Source: Impatiens glandulifera
Taxonomy: Eukaryota; Streptophyta; Magnoliopsida; Ericales; Balsaminaceae
Length of the DNA: 64,000 bases
Direction of reading: 5' to 3'
Assembly: GCF_907164915.1 (NCBI RefSeq)
Contig: NC_061869.1
Coordinates: 47,055,771 to 47,119,770, forward strand
The stretch's first letter is position 1, and each line of letters opens with the position of its first letter. The notes beneath the pieces are model-generated. The model was not told where the DNA came from and ran no database searches. It saw only the letters and a list, made by a program, of their open reading frames with translations. This document shows, one piece after another, positions 1 through 10,450 of this stretch. A program made the position numbers and the translations under genes.

Positions 1-1326
1 AAATAGGAAGAAGGCATTGATTTTGAAGAATCATTTGCCCCTGTAGCTAGACTTGAGGCCATTAGAATATTTTTAGCATACGCAGCTTTCAAAAATTTCA
101 AAGTTTTTCAAATGGATGTTAAAAGTGCTTTTCTAAACGGTAAAGTAAATGAAGAGGTATATGTTAATCAACCTATAGGTTTCAAAAACCCAGAACACGA
201 AAATCATGTTTACCGGCTGAACAAAGACCTTTACGGTTTGAAACAAGCTCCAAGAGCTTCGTATGATACATTGACACAATTTTTATTTGATCACAAATTC
301 ACAATAGGTTCGGTAGACAAAACACTTTTCAAATTTGTAAGAAAGGAACAAATATTACTTGTTCAGATTTATGTCGATGATATTATATTCGGATCAACCG
401 ATCCAAAGTTATGTGATAAGTTTTCAAAGATGATGACTGACAAATTTCAAATGAGTATGATGGGAGAATTGAGTTTCTTCCTAGGACTTCAGGTTAAGTA
501 GACTGAAGTCGGAACCTTCATAAGCCAACCAAAGTATACAGCCGAACTATTAAAGAAATTTGGAATGGATACATGCGCTGAAGTGGCTACGCCAATGAGT
601 CCTTCCGTAAAACTGGACAAAAACGAGGATGGTCAAGCCGTTGACATCACAGCATATCGAGGAATGATTGGATCATTGCTCTATCTAACAGCCAGCCGAC
701 CTGACATTCTGTTTGCGGTTGGGGTATGCGGAAGATTCCAAGCAAATTCAAAGCAATCACATTATACTGCGGCCAAAAGAATCTTAAAATATCTGAAGGG
801 AACTCAAGAAGTGGGACTTTGGTATCCAAAAGACTAAAGTTTCAATCTCATAAGCTACTCAGACGCCGATTACGCAGGATGCAAGATTGATAGAAAAAGC
901 ACAAGTGGAACTTGCCAGTTCTTAGGTGACCGGTTAGTCACCTAGAGCAGCAAGAAACAAACATTTATTGCAACATCAACCGCAGAGGCAGAGTAAATAG
1001 CAGCCGGAAGCTGCTGTGCACAACTCCTCGGAATCCAACAACAACTAAGGGACTTCGGGATAGAAGCCAAGGAATCTCCAATTTTCTGTGACAACACCAG
1101 TGCTATAGCGATTACATACAATTCGGTGTTGCACTCAAGAACAAAGCATATTGATATAAGACATCATTTCATCCGGGAGCACGTTCAGGAGAAACACATC
1201 CGGCTGGAATACGTCTCGACCGAGCAACAAGTAGCGGACATCTTCACAAAACCGCTACAGGAAGCTAAGTTTTCTCACTTTCGAAATATTTTGGGAATTA
1301 CTAATGTTAATCAACTCATATCATGA
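1..1326 (+). pseudogene. Ty1/copia pol remnant: reverse transcriptase and RNase H, C-terminal end
   Basis: One reading frame covers the end of copia pol. Visible marks are the [13 protein letters not shown] block near 31-69, the [10 protein letters not shown] block at 112, YGLKQAPRA near 232, the catalytic YVDDIIFGS box near 370, SRPDILFAVGV near 694, the RNase H YSDADYAG block near 855, DNTSAIAI near 1090, and the closing HSRTKHIDIRHHFIRE and VADIFTKPL blocks (1132-1260). The frame is unbroken by indels but has nonsense codons at 4-6, 499-501, 835-837, 943-945 and 994-996. The neighbouring conserved residues suggest lost Gln, Gln, Trp and Tyr codons at the first, second, fourth and fifth. 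In an intact element this would copy RNA to cDNA in a cytoplasmic particle. The true stop is the TGA at 1324-1326. Confidence 0.92.
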
Positions 1327-1957
1327 CTATGCATGCATATTTGCCCACCTAAGTAACAATGAGAAACCGGGATATGTGTTCAAGGAGAAGCTCTCGCTTC
1401 TCAAACCATATTCAAATAGGCCATTGACAATTCAAGAATGCTAATCGGGAGGAAGTCTCCGGTTATGTCCGATTATTTCATAACGTCAAATCACATGTAT
1501 ACTTACTATACGGTTGAAATAACCAGGTTGAAGTGGATATACTCAATCCAAAGTTGAACAAATGTTGACGTAACTCAACATTTCTTCACAATCGGAACAA
1601 AATATCCAACTAAAACCGGTCATGGAAAACCGCTTAGTACAAATGCATTCTGGTCTGATGGAATGAACTTCTCCGGTTAACTTGGGATAACTAACTGAGT
1701 TTTCATGCATATCTTGAAAAATGAAGCCTGTAATAAATAAAAAATAGTCTACCACAATCGAGATGACGACATGTGTCCATCATCAAGAGAGGGAGACTCA
1801 CATCTTGTCAACAGATTTTTGTCATCATGAATATCTTGGTAATAATTAGTTTTTTCCTTGGAAATAAACATTATTTACTTCAACAAGTTAAAGCCTATTA
1901 AATAACTGATGACATCATCAAGCATGCTTAACCTACTAATCTAGCCGAATCCCTGGC

Positions 1958-1965
1958 TATATAAA
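1958..1965 (+). promoter_or_regulatory. TATA box before extra ORF 1
   Basis: TATATAAA sits 79 bases before the ATG of the ORF at 2044, the spacing expected for a plant RNA polymerase II promoter with a leader of about 50 nt. The stretch 1327-1957 upstream has no credible ORF; it holds scattered accggtt words like those in the rest of the element. That the two downstream paralogues also have a TATA box at similar distance strengthens the call. No transcript evidence is available. Confidence 0.5.
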
Positions 1966-2043
1966 CCACCCTTAAACCTTCACAAATCTTCACAAAATTA
2001 CTATTCACAAAAACAGTCTTGAGCTTAAAACTCTCTCAAGAAC

Positions 2044-2781
2044 ATGAACTCCAACTCTTTAGCAAAGAAGATCATATTGGCGGATTTTAACTCAATCTAC
2101 CAATATGAAGACCATGAGGTTAAAGAAATGTTCTTAGCCGTTGAAAGAAGCGGGCTAAGAGGATTCCTCGAAAGCAGATTCATTCTCGACTACCTAGTAG
2201 TTGAAGAATTCTTCCAGACCGCAAAGGAAGTGCATCGAGACATAATCGTTGCACAAGTTTACGGTCAGAAATTTCTATTCAGCGAGACGGATTTCGCTGA
2301 ATACTGCGGCTTGCCCACTGAAGGGGTAACCGACTTAACCTACTCTCCGGTGACCATGGAAGAAATATGTCGTCGGTTCTCCAACTCTGACATCCCGGTT
2401 AGACCTTGGGGTGCTAAAAGCCAACTCTCTCACAAGTACCAGCTTCTTTGTGAGATTCTGGGAAAGTCCATCTTGGGCAGAGAGAAAAGCTATTATTACA
2501 CCCAAAGGCTTTTCGAGATGATGATCGCTGTAACGGTTGGGACACCGGTCAATTGGTCATGGATCATCTTCAGCAACCTGAAGAAGATGCTCCTTTCAAA
2601 CAAAACCGGCTACGCTCCTCAGCTGAGCGGTTTTTGTGCCAGTTTGGACATTCACTCCGGACCCTTTGTAACCTTCCATCCAAAGCATGTGCTCACTAAA
2701 GAGAGAGTACAAGAGCTGGTCGATCGGTGGGAAGCAGCTAAGGCAAAAAGGAATCAAGCGGCCGAATCATCTAATGTTTAG
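2044..2781 (+). CDS. Extra ORF 1 of Sirevirus-like element, 245-aa plant-transposon family protein
   Basis: This is the first of three paralogous ORFs between pol and the 3' LTR. The protein has an N-terminal block with ADFNSIYQ, SGLRGFLES and LVVEEFFQTA, a central VYGQKFLFSETDFAEYCGLPTEG block, and a C-terminal FEMMIAVTVGTPVNWSWIIF block followed by a basic, Ala-rich tail. The LPTEG motif and the NW motif recur in the next two ORFs. The layout recalls plant proteins annotated as putative plant transposon protein (Transposase_32-like); that match is from memory. No signal peptide or membrane segment is visible, so an envelope role is not supported. Function unknown. The reading frame is complete, in contrast to the broken pol. 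Confidence 0.7.
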   Translation: MNSNSLAKKIILADFNSIYQYEDHEVKEMFLAVERSGLRGFLESRFILDYLVVEEFFQTAKEVHRDIIVAQVYGQKFLFSETDFAEYCGLPTEGVTDLTYSPVTMEEICRRFSNSDIPVRPWGAKSQLSHKYQLLCEILGKSILGREKSYYYTQRLFEMMIAVTVGTPVNWSWIIFSNLKKMLLSNKTGYAPQLSGFCASLDIHSGPFVTFHPKHVLTKERVQELVDRWEAAKAKRNQAAESSNV

Positions 2782-3104
2782 ACTATCTATCCTTCTGTCT
2801 CATTTCCTTTCTTTTCCAAAACCGGTAATTTTGTTGTACTACCGGTTTGGTACCCCGAATTAATGAAGATCATTTCCTTCCATTTAAATCTAAAAATCAT
2901 AAATGATCAAACATTTAATGCGCCATACAAAATCAAATCAAATCACTCTTGGAAACAGGAAATCTTCATTTTCAAAAAGCATGCCTGATCCGACTTGACT
3001 AGACATGCCTTTATTCTCTTGAAAACTTACAAGCCATTAATGACAAGACATAAACGGTCAGATTTTTCAAATATCCTCATTAAATGCATCCAACCGTTCA
3101 AAGC

Positions 3105-3112
3105 TATAAAAG
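3105..3112 (+). promoter_or_regulatory. TATA box before extra ORF 2
   Basis: TATAAAAG lies 100 bases before the ATG at 3213. The gap 2782-3104 between ORF 1 and this box holds a 3' flank with ttttgttgtac-type sequence that recurs after ORF 2 (near 4008), so the duplicated unit seems to be promoter plus ORF plus 3' flank. Confidence 0.55.
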
Positions 3113-3212
3113 GGGACTCAATCTTCCATCTTCAAAACACGTTTTCTTCACCCTTCTCTCTAAAGCTTGAAAGATCAGAAAATCCCTTCAACTTTACTCA
3201 CTCTTCCTCACA

Positions 3213-3974
3213 ATGTCTGCTGAACTTAGGAACACTCTCATCGTCGACTTCGAAGACGTAAAAGACAGTCGGTATCATGACTTCGTTTTCAAACCGCTCA
3301 TAGAATCGGGGCTTCAGGGATTCCTGAAAGGCTCAAACACTATCCTCGTAGAGGAGGTGTGCGAGTTTTTCAATAATGGACACATTCTAGATGATGGCAG
3401 CATTCGCACCATCATTGACGGTCAATTTCTTCGGATTACCGAAGATCAATTTGCCACTTTCTTTCACCTTCCAACCGAAGGTTTCCATGACTTTCCAACG
3501 CCATTCCTTCTGGCTAAGGAAGACTTCCTCCAGATCTTCTCTTCTTCCATCGTACCGGTCAAAGAACATGGGAAGAAAGAAAAACTTGCCCCTCACTACC
3601 AAGTCTTGCACGATTTGGTTCAACGGTCTATCATGGGCCGAATGACAAACCAGAACTACAACCGTGAGGCATTCGACATCATGATAGCCATCATCCGCAA
3701 CTCTTCAATCAACTGGGCAACCTACCTCTTCAACAACTTGAAGCTGCTCATAACCGCTTCAAGAAGAAGGACCGGTTTCGCTCCTCAAATCACCCGATTT
3801 CTGATGGCTCAACGCCGCTACCTTGAACCAGGTGTTCCAGTCGGACCGGCCAACACCATCACTTTATCCATGCTAGATAGATGGGTATCGAGGATTGAGA
3901 AACGGGCTCCCGACAACACCATGGACAACTGGTACGACAGAATGGTGGAAGGGGATTGGATCGAACTAGTCTAA
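3213..3974 (+). CDS. Extra ORF 2 of Sirevirus-like element, 253-aa paralogue of ORF 1
   Basis: Complete ORF with the same order of blocks as ORF 1: IVDFEDVKDSRYHDF, SGLQGFLKGS, LVEEVCEFF, then IDGQFLRITEDQFATFFHLPTEG in the middle, and FDIMIAIIRNSSINWATYLF towards the end, followed by TGFAPQI, which matches TGYAPQL in ORF 1. The two proteins are clearly homologous but well diverged, so the duplication is old or the copies evolve fast. The start at 3213 is chosen because it places the conserved N-terminal block at the same distance as in ORF 1. No catalytic motif of a known transposase, no zinc finger and no membrane segment is seen. Function unknown. Confidence 0.7.
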   Translation: MSAELRNTLIVDFEDVKDSRYHDFVFKPLIESGLQGFLKGSNTILVEEVCEFFNNGHILDDGSIRTIIDGQFLRITEDQFATFFHLPTEGFHDFPTPFLLAKEDFLQIFSSSIVPVKEHGKKEKLAPHYQVLHDLVQRSIMGRMTNQNYNREAFDIMIAIIRNSSINWATYLFNNLKLLITASRRRTGFAPQITRFLMAQRRYLEPGVPVGPANTITLSMLDRWVSRIEKRAPDNTMDNWYDRMVEGDWIELV

Positions 3975-4362
3975 GTTGTTTGTCCTTCTTTCCGGTTTTT
4001 GGTCATTTTGTTGTACGACCAAAACCGCTTGATGTTAACTTTATCATTTATAAAAGTTTCTAATTTTAAAGTCTCCGGTTTTCCTTCCATATCTTTCTTT
4101 CCGGCCTTTAAAGTTTAATAGACATAAGACTTAATGTTAAACGAAACTTCCGGTTAACAACGCTTCAAGTAAAACCGGAATCTCAAGCAAAACGAAAAAT
4201 TTGAAAAACTTACCGCCCACGGTTTTACCACACAAAAATTTACCGCCCATTGGTTTTCCGCATTTACCGCCGAAAGTTACTGCAGTAACTTTTGGAGGGA
4301 AAATTGGCGCCCAAAACACTATCAAGTGACGGTTCGTCTTTCAACCGTTCGGAACCGTCTTC

Positions 4363-4370
4363 TATATAAG
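4363..4370 (+). promoter_or_regulatory. TATA box before extra ORF 3
   Basis: TATATAAG lies 114 bases before the ancestral ATG at 4484, followed by a CT-rich leader. It is the third TATA box in the same position relative to a paralogous ORF. The preceding stretch 3975-4362 has no ORF of note; it is rich in accggtt/aaccgcc words. Confidence 0.5.
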
Positions 4371-4483
4371 TTCAAATCAGCCCATTCGTCACATACGCTT
4401 TCTCTCTCTAAAACTTTCAGATCTTCAAAAGCATTCTAACTTCTGATCATCACTGTTCTTCATCTTTTCCTCTCAAATCTACC

Positions 4484-7432
4484 ATGACTCTAGGCAAAGC
4501 ACCCTTCCAATGGATGTTGTAGGTCGATTTCGCAGACATTGATGAACACGCTGGAGATAAAAACAAGGTTGTTCTTCAATCTCTAAGAGATTCGGGATTG
4601 GAGGAGTTCTTATCTGGTCCATTCATCATATATCCGACGGTGGTTATGGAGTTTCTAGAGACGGCGACGCTAACAAAGAGGAAGGTTTCCGCCACCGTCA
4701 ACGGCAAGGAAATTCTTATCACTGAGGAGTTATTTTCTGAAGCCCTCGGTTTGCCCAACACCGGTTTGGATCTCAAAACCGACCTCACCGATGCAGAGTC
4801 TAATGTTGTCCGGTTGGTGATATCGGCTAAAGATCAGGAACTGGTGATTCACTCAAGCGGGAAGAACAAGCTGAAAACGGAGTTCAGGTGGCTGTTGAAC
4901 ATCATCACTCGATCTATTCAGGGAAGAGGAGGTAACTTCGATAACCTGACAAAACTTAAGCTCAAGATGATGATGGCCATTGTCCGCGGTGACAAGGTAG
5001 ATTGGGGAGCCGTCATCTTCGAAAAATTCTGTGAAATGGTGATTCAGAAGGATGGCCGGGTTCAGGCCTTCGCAATGCAAATTGTCAAGATTCTCAAGTT
5101 TCTCAAGTTAGATCTTGGTGAAGGTGAACCGCTCCCACCTAACAATATTCTCAACTCCGAGTCAATGATTGAGAAGCCCGATAAAGCGGTTAAGCCGAAG
5201 TCTTCTAGAACGAAGTCTTCCAAGGGGACAAATTCTTCCGCTCCGGCTGAAGAATGTTCAAAACAAAAGAAACCGAAGAGAAATGTGGTTGAAGCTGAAA
5301 CCGCACAAGACAAGAAGGGGAGGAAGAAGTCTTCTGCAAAGAATAGCTCCAGCAAGCCGGCTGACTCCGAGAAAACCCTTTCCTCGGATAATCCACCAGA
5401 GAGAACCGGAGACATCTTCCAGCCTATCCCCATCAATATCGTTCGTCCTATTCCTGTTGACTCTCACTCACCAAGGCAAACCGAACCCTCGGGGAGCCAC
5501 AAAACCGAGTCAGCATCAAAGGAGGAAGTAGAGGTTAGTATCAACTTTGAAAACTCCAAGTCCCCGAGCAAAAAGATCGACGAGGTAATGGCCGACGTAG
5601 GCTTAAATACCTCAGAAATTATTGTGGACGTAGTCCAAAACATTGCCAAGGAAACCGAAGACGATGTGTCAAGTCGTCGTAAGTCATTTGATCAGGTTGA
5701 GATACCCGATCAAAGTGAAATTTATCCGGCCGATGAAACGGCCAAAACCGCAAACATTACTCCTCCGGCTCAGGAGAGTAACACTGAAGAACAGGAACCA
5801 TCCGGCTCCGCAGGGAACAAGTCAGTTCCAGATGTCACAACAAACCAATCGGCTCAAGATGGGTCAACCGATTCATCATTCATACCTGAAGGGTTAGCTC
5901 AAGTTAACAAAGGAAAAGAGGTCATTGTTGAAGATTCGACGGTGACGGGAAAAGGTACTCTACAAACCGGCTCCCAACCGGAGATCTTAACCGCGGACAA
6001 GGTCACTCTTTCAGCAGAACAAGAGGATGAAATGTTCGAGGGGCTGATCAGGGATATGAACAAAAGTGTCAGTGATGTGATATCACCATACCTCCTATGG
6101 GTATAGCTTCGTTGTGAGACAAAGCTGTCGGATATGGTTCCAGGGATGAGCGGTAACAAACATTGGGATAAACTCATAAAATTAGAAGAAATGGCCCTCA
6201 AGATGGCACACACCAACCTTATTCAACCCGCCTTCAGTAAAACCGCGGTAATTCGCGAATACGCTCGGTTACAAGCAGTTGAGGACGCATTAAAGGAAGT
6301 AGAAGGAGCAACGCTAAATCCAATTGAAGCAAGAATGACTGAACGGTTTCATCCGGTGCGGGAAAAGCTCCTGAAAAGTCTTGACCATATTGATGCACAA
6401 TGGAGAAATGGATGCCGACACCAACTAAGCAATGCCGACCTATATCAGAGTAAGCCCTTCTTTGCTGCCGGGGAGACATCCAGGACAGCAGAAAACCGGG
6501 AACGATATCCTCCTCAAAATGCTAAGGCTCCCGAACTTGATCAAATAAAGCAGGCGGTAATCGACACCATTGAGTCGTGTCTTGGAAATTACAACACTAC
6601 AACCGATGAGAGGATTGCAGTAGCTGAAGCGAATTTGTCAAACACTATACGGGGATCTGTTCAAACCGAAATAGCCAACACCGTTCAAACATCTATCAAA
6701 CCTATGATAGATGAGGCTGTGCAAACCTCCGTCAAATCCTTGATCGCAGAATCCATCCAAACCGCAACCGCTCCTCTGGTAGATATGTTGCATGCCATAG
6801 CTCTTCAAATTGGGGAGTTGTCCAAACTCCAAGTAAGCAAAACTCAAGAACAAATCAATTCTGACGTCGAAACCGCTAAGAGGCTACAAGAAGAAGAAAG
6901 GGAAAGGGAACGGTTGCAGAAGGAAATTGAGGAGAAAGATCATGAGTTTGCCCATAAGTGTAACGAGGAAGGACAGGCAGCTACCCAGGAATCCATACCG
7001 GCTCAACCGTCTCACGCTATAAAAACACGAAACAAGAAAAAGAGGAAGGCGGTTGCAGAAGTGTTGAAGCGGGCAGAACAAAGCAGCCAAAGAGTGATAG
7101 TACCGGTAGGACTGAACGTACAACCTCTTGATGAAGAAGAAGAAGATGAAGAAGAAGAGGACATCGAAGTACTAAACCAGCGCAAAAGGAGGACAATTGA
7201 AAGCTCAACCGCAACTCCAAGTTCCAAACCAACTGCTGCTCAACCGCCTCGTCAACCAAAACCAGTCTGTACCGGTTTTGGATTCGGCAAAAGAACTCCC
7301 GGCATCTCAAGTGTGTGGGCCGGATTTCAGATTGACGCTGAAAGACGCGACAGGGAGTGGAAGGCAATGGAAGAGGAAGAAAGAAGGCGACTGGAGAAAG
7401 AACTTCAAAAGGGGGGACCATCCAGGCCTTAG
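4484..7432 (+). pseudogene. Extra ORF 3, long paralogue with coiled-coil tail, split by two in-frame TAG codons
   Basis: From the ATG at 4484 one frame runs 982 codons to the TAG at 7430-7432, broken only by TAG at 4520-4522 and TAG at 6104-6106; ATGs at 4598 and 6134 reopen it. The first ~230 residues carry the domain shared with ORFs 1 and 2 (VDFADIDEH, SGLEEFLSG, then a GLPNTG version of the LPTEG block, and KMMMAIVRGDKVDWGAVIF). There follows a Lys/Ser-rich linker with several nuclear-signal-like clusters (KQKKPKRN, KKGRKKSS), a Ser/Pro/Thr/Glu-rich region, a helical stretch with repeated VQT-x-IKPMIDEAVQT-like pattern near 6660-6760, a Glu/Arg coiled coil (6880-6950), an acidic run (7125-7165) followed by LNQRKRR, and a final charged helix. 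Length and place match the env-like ORF of Sireviruses, but no signal peptide or transmembrane helix is seen. Function unknown. Confidence 0.7.
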
Positions 7433-7583
7433 TTTACTCTTCTTTCCTTAAGAAACAATTCATGTTTTATTTGAACTCAGAACTTAGTTGTTTTATCATG
7501 GATTTGAATTTATCAGTTACTACACATCTTTTGAAAACCTCAAACACTTGTTTTTGAAAAACTTTCTTCAAAACAGAAAATTA

Positions 7584-7858
7584 TCAAATAGGGAGAAATC
7601 GCTAAACAAATTTTTCAAAACCGGCCATAAATTACAAGTTTTGAATATTTATTCTAAATAATAAAAAAAGGAGAAATTGATAAGAAAAATTAAGAAAGTT
7701 AATTTTCAAAACCGGCAATACATTACAAGTTTTGAATATTTATTCTAAATAATCAAAAAGGGAGAAATTGATAAGAAAATTAAGAAAGTTAATTTTCAAA
7801 ACCGGCCATAAATTACAAGTTTTGAATATTTATTCTAAATAATCAAAAAGGGAGAAAT
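7584..7858 (+). repeat. Multiplied polypurine tracts, ~90-bp tandem units
   Basis: Three near-identical units of about 90 bp each end in aaaaagggagaaattgataag or a close variant (about 7664-7682, 7755-7773 and 7845-7863); a weaker fourth, atagggagaaatcg, lies at 7588-7601. The last one abuts the LTR. A polypurine tract primes plus-strand DNA synthesis; several copies upstream of the 3' LTR is a Sirevirus hallmark. The unit also carries ttttgaatatttattctaaataat. Confidence 0.8.
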
Positions 7859-9076
7859 TGATAAGAAAAATTAAGTAAAGTTAATTTTTGGAACCGGCTA
7901 GAAAAACTAAACAATTGTTAACCTCTATGTGCAGGAACAGATCAAATCGTATGAACCGGCTGGAACCTCATCAACCGGCTGTTGAAATACCTCAAAGAAA
8001 ATCAGTTCCAAGTGATCAATTCAGAGATCAGAGGAACCGGTTTCAAATCTATCAAGAGACCGGTTAGCAAAGACAAAGTCCACGTTCCAGCTGGATCATA
8101 TTGCACAAGAGACAAAACCGGAAACTACAATCTACAAGAGTGACGTAACATGACGAAATAGACGTGTCTCGAAGATATAAAAGAAGATAAGATCCGATCA
8201 GAAGAATGCGAGGAAAGCAATGATGATTTACTGATCCGATGTTGACAACCGGAGGTGCATGCTCGACACGTGTTCGAATCTGAAAACCGATTACGTCATC
8301 CTACACTCAGAGGTGTTTGCATGATTGCCAAGTGTTGAGGAAGGTGAAACGTGCAAGTAACCTCCCTGCACCGGCGTGATAATGATCAACCAATCCAGAG
8401 GAGAGAGAAGGAAATGACCGTTGGGATCTCATCTACTATAAAAGGGAGATGAATCGACTTCATTAAAGACGGCGACAATTACGAATCACATCCTTCTAAG
8501 AAAAGCGATAAGTTACAAAAATCTTAGAGAGATAAACTTTTACGATCCAAAACCGGTGTGTCATAAACCGGAAGCTTGTTGTGTTGAGTTATTGTATTAC
8601 ATCAAAGAGTGAGTTGGTGTAACCGGCGAGTAGCGAGTTGGGCTCGACCGGCAGTGCTGTTGTAACTTTGAAAGTTAGTGGAGATCCTTCTCATAACCTG
8701 AGAAGAAGGGATGACGTAGGAGGGTTTGCTCCGAACATCCATAAAAAATCTTGTCTCGTGTCACTTCTTTCGTTTTATTACTTACTCAAATAACCTAACC
8801 TCAAACCAAATTAATCGTACTCCGTAAACCGGTCCACTCATATCTCTAAAACCGACTCCTTCTAAAACATCATCTAAGTCGCATACGTTGCTTCAAACTG
8901 AAACAGACATTTCCGCCCTTGAACCCGGTTCAAGAGTCTGTGACAGTTTGCGAAGTGCTGAGAACGGTTATAGTCTCTAACCGGACTATCACCAAAGTGT
9001 TGTGTGTTGTGTAAGAGGCCACCCTTCTTGAAACCAGAAACACCCCGGTCCTCCAAGGGCGTCCCCGATCCTAACA
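7859..9076 (+). mobile_element. 3' LTR of the Sirevirus-like element
   Basis: The LTR starts TGATAAG directly after the last polypurine tract and ends ...GATCCTAACA at 9076, giving about 1218 bp with TG...CA ends. The end was fixed by comparison with the inverted LTR at 26841-28223, whose outer end reads tgataggatcggg, the reverse complement of the end here. A TATA-like tataaaagggag at 8438 precedes the likely R region. The small ORFs in it on either strand are not genes. No 5' LTR is in the window, so LTR divergence cannot be measured. Confidence 0.75.
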
Positions 9077-10450
9077 AAAACTAGTGCGTTTCTGCCGATT
9101 AGCGACACTTAACACCCGAAAATCTAGCCCTGGGATGCATTGGAAGAGCATCCGATCGATAAAACTACACCTTGGAGCGTACTCAAGTGCCAATCGACAG
9201 AGGAGTTTTTCTACACATAGAGGTTGACGCCTTCCCGACGCTTCCAGCGCTTCTAAATGCTTTTGTAAACACAAGACCGAGAAAACTAGTCTGGCTCTAT
9301 TCCTGTGCTGGTTTTCCAGATGCTCGGGACCCTCAAACTAGACCCAAGCCTAATTTTTTACCAAGAAAACTTAGCCACGGGTTAACCTTTCGTCGCACCG
9401 GGTCCCTTTAGACATCGTAAGGATTATTTTCTTTATTATTTTATTTTATTTCTTTTATTAGCCTCTTTGGGCTATAATTTGCACCCAAGAATGAGCTCAT
9501 TCCTATTTAGGACCGAAAGGGAAAGGTGTTGTTGGCCAAGGACCAATGCTGACTACACATGTCGACCGAAGACCGACGCTTGTTGTACCTGGCGACCGAG
9601 GACTACTTTTATTTGCTACTGTTGACCAAACACCGACGTTTTTTGCACCTAGAAACCAAGGACTATTCTTGTTTACTGCTACTAACTAAAGATCGACGCT
9701 AGGTGCACCTGTTGACCGACGTTTACTACATTCGACTAAGCCAGATTCAATTCTGGACCGAGGGCTAAGTCCTCGACTGTAGAGGCTTAGCCACAAGCCA
9801 TTTTTTTATTTTTTATTTTCTGTTTTTATTTTCTTAGTTAAGAGTTTGTGTCTTGCTTGATCCTAGGTTAGCATAAATTTTAAAATTAAACCCTTAACTA
9901 AAATTGAACCTAGCCCTAACTTAGACTTAGGACTTTTTCTTAGACTTAGGATTTTTTTTTCTCTTGAACTACAATTTTTTATAAAATCTCAAAAAATAAA
10001 ATAAAATTTTAGAGCCTTTGTATAATTCACTAAAGTTCTTAAAAATCAATCTAGATATAGAACAATTAAATTTTGATCAATAATTTGCTTAGTTTTAGTT
10101 TTTAAGATAATTTTATGTGTGTATTATTTGCTTAGGTTTTTTTCTTGTTTTTCTTAAAGTTTTGTCTTTGTTTATTTTTTGTTTTTATCTAATTCCAATC
10201 TTTAAATGTTAAAATGGAAAAATCTAAATAGTAAAGCGTCTAAAGTTAATTAATAGAGATCTTAGGAGAGTTGTGGGACATAGTGTCTAAAAACAATCTT
10301 TCTCACACGTAACCAAACGCCAAACTCACTCTCTTAATTTCATTATTATTAAAATTAAGTGGCGACTCTCTAGTTGTGAGGCTAACTTATATTGAAAAAG
10401 TTAAAGTAGGCCTATGACATACTTTCCATTAAAAAAAAATTCTCAATCTC
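9077..10450. other. Degenerate LTR-retrotransposon sequence, no gene
   Basis: 9077-9420 has no recognisable content apart from a sequence next to the LTR junction. 9490-9790 is rich in gaccgaggac-type words, and 10235-10400 contains gggacatag followed by aagtggcgactct. Both also occur in the arm at 12.6-14.1 kb, so this is a diverged piece of the same Ty3/gypsy-like LTR family. The motif ggcgactct near LTR ends is common in plant gypsy elements. No ORF above 80 codons is credible. Confidence 0.45.

Larger units (their letters stand above)
1..9076 (+). mobile_element. 3' half of a Sirevirus-type Ty1/copia retrotransposon
   Basis: The stretch begins inside reverse transcriptase and runs through RNase H, a very long 3' region with three extra ORFs, repeated polypurine tracts and an LTR. 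Sireviruses are the copia lineage known for an envelope-like ORF after pol and for multiplied polypurine tracts just before the 3' LTR; both traits are seen here. The distance from the pol stop (1326) to the LTR (7859) is 6.5 kb. The 5' LTR, gag, protease and integrase lie outside the window. Pol carries several nonsense codons, so the copy is inactive. The lineage call rests on architecture, not on a tree. Confidence 0.8.

Noticed and set aside
5062..5649. Minus-strand ORFs opposite extra ORF 3
   Set aside because: Shadows of the Ser/Lys-rich coding strand, without promoter or conserved domain.
2044..7432. Retroviral-type envelope glycoprotein
   Set aside because: Place matches the Sirevirus env-like ORF, but no signal peptide, transmembrane helix, cleavage site or cysteine pattern is visible in any of the three proteins.
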